6,190 nt of DNA from NCBI GenBank assembly GCA_902495945.1, contig CABUZD010000103.1:1-6190 (forward strand). The letters run 5' to 3'. A program made the position numbers and the translations under genes. Positions 1 through 4,755 of this stretch are shown here, piece after piece (the first letter of the stretch is position 1; each line of letters opens with the position of its first letter). This DNA comes from an uncultured Collinsella sp. (lineage in GTDB: Bacteria; Actinomycetota; Coriobacteriia; Coriobacteriales; Coriobacteriaceae). Under the pieces are notes generated by a model. The model did no database searches. It was given only the letters and a program-made list of their open reading frames with translations, and had not been told where the DNA came from.

Positions 1-34
1 ACTGATGAAGTTTATCGCGAGTTCCGCACGAACA

Positions 35-57
35 GGAGGCCACTTAATGTGGCCTCC
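35..57 (+). other. GC-rich apical hairpin, possible transcription end of an upstream gene
   Basis: GGAGGCCAC (35-43) and GTGGCCTCC (49-57) form a perfect 9-bp stem with a 5-base loop. The stem is strong enough for an intrinsic terminator, but the bases after it (GTCGTGAG) contain no T-run, so a standard rho-independent terminator is not supported. The 5' arm contains GGAGG, so folding would also hide a Shine-Dalgarno sequence from ribosomes. Confidence 0.4.
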
Positions 58-64
58 GTCGTGA
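47..64 (+). CDS. Possible five-codon leader peptide (MWPPS)
   Basis: ATG at 47 opens a five-codon frame (Met-Trp-Pro-Pro-Ser) ending in TGA at 62-64. It is preceded by a perfect Shine-Dalgarno, AGGAGG at 34-39, with a 7-base spacer. The Shine-Dalgarno pairs with codons 3-4 of the same frame inside the 35-57 hairpin, so translation and folding would compete. Consecutive prolines are a known ribosome-slowing sequence, and a Trp codon can report amino-acid supply, which are features of leader peptides. However, the frame is so short that chance is a serious alternative: GGAGG may be there only because it is one arm of the stem. No downstream structure clearly controlled by it was identified. Confidence 0.15.
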   Translation: MWPPS

Positions 65-95
65 GCAGGACTGTAGAGCAGGAAACTTCATCAGT

Positions 96-302
96 GCCCG
101 CCCCACGGGAAACCGGCGGGATAGACCAGTTCAGATGGGGCTTTGATGCATGGGTGGTCTGTTGTTGTGCAAATGGGTATCATACAGTGGTTATTGCATC
201 GACTCTGTGATGCATGTTTGTACGTTCCCGGCGGTCGGTTTGCCAGAAGCGCCCCGTCGGTTGTTCCAGACCCGTTTCGAAGAAAGGAAACCACACTAAC
301 CT
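96..302 (+). promoter_or_regulatory. rnj leader / intergenic region with alternative hairpins
   Basis: No convincing gene lies here. TGATGCATG occurs twice, at 144-152 and 208-216. Between them TGCATC at 195-200 can pair with either copy: with 145-150 (extendable to 143-150/195-202 with one G-T pair) or with 209-214 (8-base loop). The two hairpins exclude each other. A smaller stem CCCGCC (97-102) / GGCGGG (115-120) lies upstream. The best -10-like hexamer is TATCAT at 178-183, but only a poor -35 (TGGTCT, 155-160) sits at 17 bp, so no promoter is called firmly. A 49-codon frame runs from ATG 150 to TAA 297-299 in the rnj frame; its weak ribosome site and composition argue against coding. The region could hold the rnj promoter and an untranslated leader. 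Confidence 0.45.
281..288 (+). promoter_or_regulatory. Ribosome binding site of rnj
   Basis: AGAAAGGA is a purine-rich Shine-Dalgarno match ending 14 bases before the ATG at 303, longer than the usual 5-9 bases. An in-frame TAA at 297-299, two codons before the ATG, rules out any start further upstream, so the start at 303 stands despite the long spacing. This site is weaker than the GGAGG sites of the two downstream genes. Confidence 0.6.
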
Positions 303-1973
303 ATGGCAGCTAAAAAATCATCTCCCTTGAAGATCATCCCGCTCGGCGGCCTTGACGGCATCGGCAAGAACATGACGGTCTTCGAGTGCGGCGACGACAT
401 GGTGCTCGTCGACGCCGGTCTCATGTTCCCGGATGACTCCCAGCCCGGTATCGACCTGGTGCTTCCCGACTACACCTACGTTCTTGAAAACGAGGAGAAA
501 CTCCGCGGTATCGTCGTCACCCACGGCCACGAGGACCACACCGGTTCGCTTCCGTATCTGCTGCAGGACCTCAACAATAAGGTGCCCATCTTCTCGAGCA
601 AGCTGACGCTTGGCTTTATCGAGGGCAAGCTTTCTGAGTTCCGCATCCGCGCACCTAAGTTCCGCGAGGTCAAGGGCGGCAGCCATGTCAACCTCGGCGG
701 CATCTCGCTCGACTTCTTCTCGATGACGCACTCTATCCCCGGCGCTCTGGGCGTGTTCATCCGCACCAATCAGGGCACCGTTATGCACACCGGCGACTTT
801 AAGCTCGACCAGACGCCCATCGACGGCGTCACGCCCGATTACGCCGCTATCAGCCGCTTTGCCAAGCAGGGCATCGACCTGCTGCTTTCCGACTCCACCA
901 ACGCCACGGTTCCGGGCTTTACCAAGTCCGAGGCCGAAGTCGGCCCTAACCTGCTGCACGCCATCAAGAACGCCCCGGGTCGCGTGTTCGTAGCGTCGTT
1001 CTCTAGCCATATCCATCGTTTGCAGCAGATCTGCGATGCCGCCCGCAAGTGCGGCCGTAAGGTCGTTGTGACCGGTCGCTCCATGCTCACTAACACCCGC
1101 GTGGCGCGTGAGCTCGGCTACCTCAATATCGACGATGCCGATATCATCGATGCCTTCGACATTGATAACCTGCCCGACGACAAGATTGTCGTCATGTGCA
1201 CCGGTTCTCAGGGCGAGCCGCTGTCGGCCCTGTCCCGCATGGCCAACGGCGAGCACAAGACGCTCTCCATCCACGAGGGCGATACCGTTATCCTCTCGGC
1301 AACTCCTGTTCCTGGCAATGAGAAAGCCGTCCAGCAGGTCGTCAACAGCCTGGCTAAGCTTGGCTGCGACGTGTGGGACAAGAACCGCGCCCTCGTCCAC
1401 GTCTCGGGTCACGGCAGCCAGGAGGAGCTCAAGCTCCTGATGGCTATGGCCAAGCCCACGTACTTTATGCCGGTTCACGGCGAGGCCGTTCACCTGCGCG
1501 CCCATGCCCAGCTTGCTCGAAAGATGGGCATCAAGGACGACCATATCTTTATCCTCGACAACGGCGATACGCTCGAGATGCGTGGCGGTATCGTCAAGCG
1601 CGGTACGCCCGTCGAGTCCGGTATTGTCTACGTCGACGGTCTTCGCATCGGCGACACTGACCCCATCGTCCTGCGCGATCGCCAGAAGCTCGCAAACGAC
1701 GGCATGGTCACGGCCGTTGCCATCGTCTCGCTCAAGCATAAGAAGATCGAAGCCATCGAGTTCTCGGGCCGCGGCGTTTCGTTTGCCATCGACGACCAGT
1801 TCTCCGATGATGCCTCCGCGTCCATCATGAAGACGATCGAGAAGGGCAAGTTCAGCTTTACGAGCAGCGGTTCCGATGCTATTCGTAAGTCCGTGCGCGA
1901 TTCGCTCTCTAACTTTATCTGGAGCCGTACGCGCACCCGTCCGATGATCATCCCGGTCGTCATGGAGGTTTAG
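303..1973 (+). CDS. rnj: Ribonuclease J (metallo-beta-lactamase / beta-CASP RNase)
   Basis: This 556-residue protein is a cytoplasmic zinc-dependent RNase with endonuclease and 5'-3' exonuclease activity that matures and degrades mRNA and rRNA; those activities are known for the family. The metallo-beta-lactamase core is complete: the HGHEDH motif gives H74, H76, D78 and H79; H143 lies in MTHSIPG, D165 in HTGDF, and H392 in MPVHGE. The beta-CASP insert occupies roughly residues 215-385 and includes ASFSSHIHR (231-239), SATPVPGNE (332-340) and the phosphate-binding S368/H370 of VSGHGSQEEL. A C-terminal domain follows from about 450. Length and residue numbering nearly match Bacillus subtilis RNase J1 (555 residues). 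ATG 303 is fixed by an in-frame TAA two codons upstream. The last codons, ATG-GAG-GTT-TAG, carry the ribosome binding site of ftsK, one base downstream. Nothing is missing or broken. Confidence 0.97.
   Translation: MAAKKSSPLKIIPLGGLDGIGKNMTVFECGDDMVLVDAGLMFPDDSQPGIDLVLPDYTYVLENEEKLRGIVVTHGHEDHTGSLPYLLQDLNNKVPIFSSKLTLGFIEGKLSEFRIRAPKFREVKGGSHVNLGGISLDFFSMTHSIPGALGVFIRTNQGTVMHTGDFKLDQTPIDGVTPDYAAISRFAKQGIDLLLSDSTNATVPGFTKSEAEVGPNLLHAIKNAPGRVFVASFSSHIHRLQQICDAARKCGRKVVVTGRSMLTNTRVARELGYLNIDDADIIDAFDIDNLPDDKIVVMCTGSQGEPLSALSRMANGEHKTLSIHEGDTVILSATPVPGNEKAVQQVVNSLAKLGCDVWDKNRALVHVSGHGSQEELKLLMAMAKPTYFMPVHGEAVHLRAHAQLARKMGIKDDHIFILDNGDTLEMRGGIVKRGTPVESGIVYVDGLRIGDTDPIVLRDRQKLANDGMVTAVAIVSLKHKKIEAIEFSGRGVSFAIDDQFSDDASASIMKTIEKGKFSFTSSGSDAIRKSVRDSLSNFIWSRTRTRPMIIPVVMEV
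1964..1968 (+). promoter_or_regulatory. Ribosome binding site fixing the TTG start of ftsK
   Basis: GGAGG lies within the last codons of rnj, six bases before TTG at 1975. No in-frame ATG occurs until codon 147, past three of the four membrane segments, so the well-spaced GGAGG decides for the rare TTG start. Its position means ribosomes finishing rnj can re-initiate on ftsK, which implies translational coupling. Confidence 0.85.
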
Positions 1974-1974
1974 T

Positions 1975-4755
1975 TTGGCGCGTGGATCTGCACAAAACGC
2001 CAAAGGCAATAAGGCCAATAACCAACCGGCATCTGCTAAGGGTGCCGGTTCCCATCTGCGTGCCAACAAGGGCCACGAGGCGGACTTCGATGAGTTCGAG
2101 GCCCTGGTCGAGCCTTCGGCCAACCGTGATATCGCCGGCGTGGTCATCGCCGTTTTGGCGATTGCGTCCTTCATTGCCGTGATTTCGCCGGCGACCGCAC
2201 CCGTTACGGCTGTGGTTGCCGGTTTCTACCATCTGGGCTTTGGTCTGGGCGCCTACGTGTTGCCGATCGTCATCTTGCTGTTTGCCGCCACGCTCTTTTT
2301 AGGTGAGGACTCGCCGCTCAACGCGCGCTCGGTCGCGGGCGGAGCCGTGGTCTTTATCGCCGTTGTCTCCATTCTTTCTCTGATGGTGCCGGGTACGAGC
2401 GACTCGTGTGACCTTATGTTCACGCCGCAAAATCTGTCCGCCTCGGGTGGCTACATCGGTGCGTTTATTGCGAGTGCGCTGCAGAATGCCCTGGGTAAGC
2501 CTATCGCGATGGTGGTCCTGTTGGGTCTGGCCGTCGTTGGTTTTGTCATCATCGGCTTTTCGGTGGGTGGCGTGCTGCGCTCTGCTCGCGACCGTGCGGC
2601 CGATTTTGCCGAGCGCCGTCGTGCCGACGTCAACGCGAGCCCGTGGGGTGACGATGAAGCCCTGTCGGTGCCCGGCGTTGCCCGTCCGCACCTGAGTATT
2701 CTTCGTCAAAAGGGCTCCGATGCTGCCTTGACCACAGTCATGGGCAACGATGTGGACCCGGTTTTGGACGATGACGACGAGGACGAGGATCCGTTTGTCG
2801 ACGTATCCGATGCTGTGGAGGCCGAGCGCGCTAAGACGACGCTGTTGCCGCGCCGCCATGCCAAGAAGGGCAAGGCTGCGCCTAAGCTCAATACGAGTGA
2901 GCCCGACCCGTCTTGGTCCGATAGCGAGATTGAGCTCACTGAGGGCGATGACGAGGACGACGAGGCGCCGATTGAGACCGCAAAGACAACTTTGCTGCCG
3001 CGTCGCCATGCAAAGCGCGACCAGGTAGCCGGCCAGCTTTCGATGGAAGACGATCCCGATAAGATTGACGAGTCCGAGCCACCGTTTGCCGTGAATCCTG
3101 TTTCGGCTGCACCTCAGATTCCCGACTTCTTGAAGCATCCCAAGGTTGCCGATACGGCTGTCGCGGGCGCTGCCGAGGCGCCTACTTCTATCGATGTGGG
3201 AGCGGTCAATGCCTCCGCGGATAACGAGGGCGAAGAAGAGGATGGCCTTAAGCTTCCGCCACTCGAAATCCTGCATGCCAACCCGCAGTCGGCTTCCGCC
3301 GCGTCTTCTGACAAGGAGCTGGAACAGACTGCCGAGTCGCTTCAGTCCACGTTGCTTGAGTTTGGCCGCAGTGCCCGCGTGGTCGGCTGGATCGCCGGCC
3401 CCACGGTGACGACCTTTAAGCTGCAGCCCGGCGAGGGCGAGCGCGTGAGTAAGATTTCGAGCCTTGAGGACGATATCGCGCTTTCGCTCGCTGCCCAGTC
3501 GGTGCGTATCTTTGCCCCGATCCCCGGCACCTCGCTCGTGGGCATCGAGATTCCCAATCGCAAGCGCCAAAACGTCAATCTGGGCGACGTGCTGCCCTAT
3601 GTTAAGGGCGGTCCGCTCGAGCTCGCCATCGGCCGCGATGCCGAGGGCACGCCGGTTGTCGCTGACCTCGCCAAGATGCCCCACCTGCTTATTGCCGGTA
3701 CGACCGGTTCTGGTAAGTCGGTGATGATCAATTCCATCATCACGACCCTGCTCATGCGCGCCCTTCCCGAGGACGTTCGCCTGATCATGGTCGACCCCAA
3801 GCGCGTCGAGCTTGCGGGCTATAACGGTCTGCCGCATCTTTACGTGCCTGTAGTGACCGAGCCCAAGCAGGCCGCGAGCGCTCTGCAATGGGCCGTGTCC
3901 GAGATGGAGCGTCGACTGAAGGTCTTCGAGCGTCTTAACGTGCGTAAGATCTCGACCTACAACGAAAAGCAGGCCGCCGGCGAGTTTGAGCATTACGACA
4001 ATCCGCCGCAAAAGATGCCCTACCTGGTCATCATCATTGACGAGCTCTCGGACCTGATGATGGTCGCCGGTAAGGATGTCGAGGCCTCGATCGTGCGTAT
4101 TGCGCAGCTGGGCCGTGCCGCCGGCATTCATCTTATCGTGGCCACGCAGCGCCCCAGTTCCAACGTAGTGACGGGCCTTATCAAGGCCAATATCACCAAC
4201 CGCATCGCCTTTAACGTCGCCACGGGCATCGACTCGCGCGTCATCATCGACCAGATGGGTGCCGAAAAGCTTACCGGTTTGGGCGACATGCTGTTCTCCA
4301 AGGTCGACTGGGGCAAGCCTCGCCGTATCCAGGGCTGCTTTGTCTCGGACGACGAAATCAACGAGATTGTCGAGTTCGTCAAGTCGCAGAGTGAGCCAGA
4401 CTACCACGAGGAGATTCTGTCTGCCGTGGCGCCCGCTTCCATGTCCATGGCGGGTGGCGGCGGCATTGTCCGCACCGGAGTAGCCGAGCCGCAAGACGAT
4501 GATCCGCTCATTTGGGAAGCCGCCCATATTGTGGTGGAATCGCAGCTTGGCTCCACATCTGGCCTGCAACGTCGTCTGAAGGTTGGCTATGCGCGTGCCG
4601 GGCGTATTATGGACATGCTGGAAGAAAAGGGTGTCGTCGGCCCGCCCGACGGTTCCAAGCCGCGCGAGGTCCTGTTGGACGAGGAGGGGCTTGCCGCGCT
4701 GGAATCTGTCGACGCCGAGATGGCACGTGAAGATCGTGAGTTTGGAGGATTCTGA
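1975..4755 (+). CDS. ftsK: DNA translocase FtsK/SpoIIIE
   Basis: This 926-residue membrane-anchored ATPase pumps double-stranded DNA at the septum so that chromosome ends and dimers are resolved before division; the role is known for the family. The N-terminus has four hydrophobic segments (about 53-71, 91-110, 119-138, 178-200), placing both ends in the cytoplasm. A disordered acidic linker (about 205-445) follows, with stretches such as DDDDEDED at 265-272. The motor spans about 446-815: alpha domain with GPTVTTFKLQPGEG (475-488), Walker A GTTGSGKS (575-582), MVDPKRVEL (605-613), Walker B VIIIDEL (685-691), TQRPSSNVVTG (724-734) and RIAFNVATGIDSR (743-755). The C-terminal gamma winged helix (about 845-903, with GLQRRLKVGYARAGR) is the part that reads orienting DNA motifs in known FtsK proteins. 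The linker repeats AKTTLLPRRHAK at 286-297 and 336-347. The start is TTG; the gene overlaps the next one by one base. Confidence 0.96.
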   Translation: MARGSAQNAKGNKANNQPASAKGAGSHLRANKGHEADFDEFEALVEPSANRDIAGVVIAVLAIASFIAVISPATAPVTAVVAGFYHLGFGLGAYVLPIVILLFAATLFLGEDSPLNARSVAGGAVVFIAVVSILSLMVPGTSDSCDLMFTPQNLSASGGYIGAFIASALQNALGKPIAMVVLLGLAVVGFVIIGFSVGGVLRSARDRAADFAERRRADVNASPWGDDEALSVPGVARPHLSILRQKGSDAALTTVMGNDVDPVLDDDDEDEDPFVDVSDAVEAERAKTTLLPRRHAKKGKAAPKLNTSEPDPSWSDSEIELTEGDDEDDEAPIETAKTTLLPRRHAKRDQVAGQLSMEDDPDKIDESEPPFAVNPVSAAPQIPDFLKHPKVADTAVAGAAEAPTSIDVGAVNASADNEGEEEDGLKLPPLEILHANPQSASAASSDKELEQTAESLQSTLLEFGRSARVVGWIAGPTVTTFKLQPGEGERVSKISSLEDDIALSLAAQSVRIFAPIPGTSLVGIEIPNRKRQNVNLGDVLPYVKGGPLELAIGRDAEGTPVVADLAKMPHLLIAGTTGSGKSVMINSIITTLLMRALPEDVRLIMVDPKRVELAGYNGLPHLYVPVVTEPKQAASALQWAVSEMERRLKVFERLNVRKISTYNEKQAAGEFEHYDNPPQKMPYLVIIIDELSDLMMVAGKDVEASIVRIAQLGRAAGIHLIVATQRPSSNVVTGLIKANITNRIAFNVATGIDSRVIIDQMGAEKLTGLGDMLFSKVDWGKPRRIQGCFVSDDEINEIVEFVKSQSEPDYHEEILSAVAPASMSMAGGGGIVRTGVAEPQDDDPLIWEAAHIVVESQLGSTSGLQRRLKVGYARAGRIMDMLEEKGVVGPPDGSKPREVLLDEEGLAALESVDAEMAREDREFGGF
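2830..2865 (+). repeat. FtsK linker motif AKTTLLPRRHAK, copy 1
   Basis: This stretch encodes residues 286-297 of FtsK. The same 12 residues recur exactly 50 residues later. Both copies follow a strongly acidic stretch and are themselves basic, with a short hydrophobic core (LLP). Confidence 0.9.
2980..3015 (+). repeat. FtsK linker motif AKTTLLPRRHAK, copy 2
   Basis: This stretch encodes residues 336-347 of FtsK, identical in protein to copy 1. Seven of the 12 codons differ from copy 1, each by one silent change (for example GCT/GCA, ACG/ACT, CTG/TTG). The copies are therefore not a fresh DNA duplication; the amino-acid sequence appears to have been maintained. Confidence 0.9.
4744..4748 (+). 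promoter_or_regulatory. Ribosome binding site of the RodZ-like gene
   Basis: GGAGG is encoded in the last codons of ftsK (EFGGF), six bases before the ATG at 4755. The ftsK stop and the next start share one base (TGATG), the usual arrangement for stop-restart translational coupling. Confidence 0.85.

Larger units (their letters stand above)
1..95. repeat. Long imperfect stem-loop with perfect 13-bp terminal inverted repeat
   Basis: Bases 1-13 (ACTGATGAAGTTT) are the exact reverse complement of 83-95. Moving inward, further segments can pair: 20-25 with 68-72 (one bulged base), 27-31 with 59-63, and a perfect 9-bp hairpin of 35-43 with 49-57 closed by the loop TTAAT. The whole block therefore folds into one long interrupted hairpin. 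A short direct repeat, GAGCAGGA, lies at 63-70 and 76-83 on its 3' side. The left arm starts exactly at the window edge, so the element may extend further left. It could be a structured RNA at the start of the rnj leader, the end of an upstream transcript, or a small inverted-repeat (MITE-like) element. The sequence alone does not decide between these. The pairing is seen directly; the role is unknown. Confidence 0.7.

Noticed and set aside
35..57. Rho-independent terminator
   Set aside because: The stem is strong, but GTCGTGAG follows instead of a T-run.
2..86. Hammerhead ribozyme core (CTGATGA at 2-8, GAAAC at 82-86)
   Set aside because: The bases next to the two core boxes (A9 and G81) cannot pair as stem II, and the boxes are instead explained by the 13-bp inverted repeat.
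91..294. 67-codon minus-strand frame in the leader
   Set aside because: There is no recognisable family and its composition does not resemble coding DNA of the neighbours; it overlaps several inverted repeats.
1..302. tRNA, signal-recognition-particle RNA or T-box in the intergenic region
   Set aside because: None of the conserved elements (cloverleaf with T-loop, GGAA-capped SRP apical domain, T-box AGGGTGG sequence) is present.
318..2174. 618-codon open frame on the minus strand across rnj
   Set aside because: It is a mirror of the codon bias of rnj: composition is repetitive and family-less, and the plus-strand RNase J has every catalytic residue.
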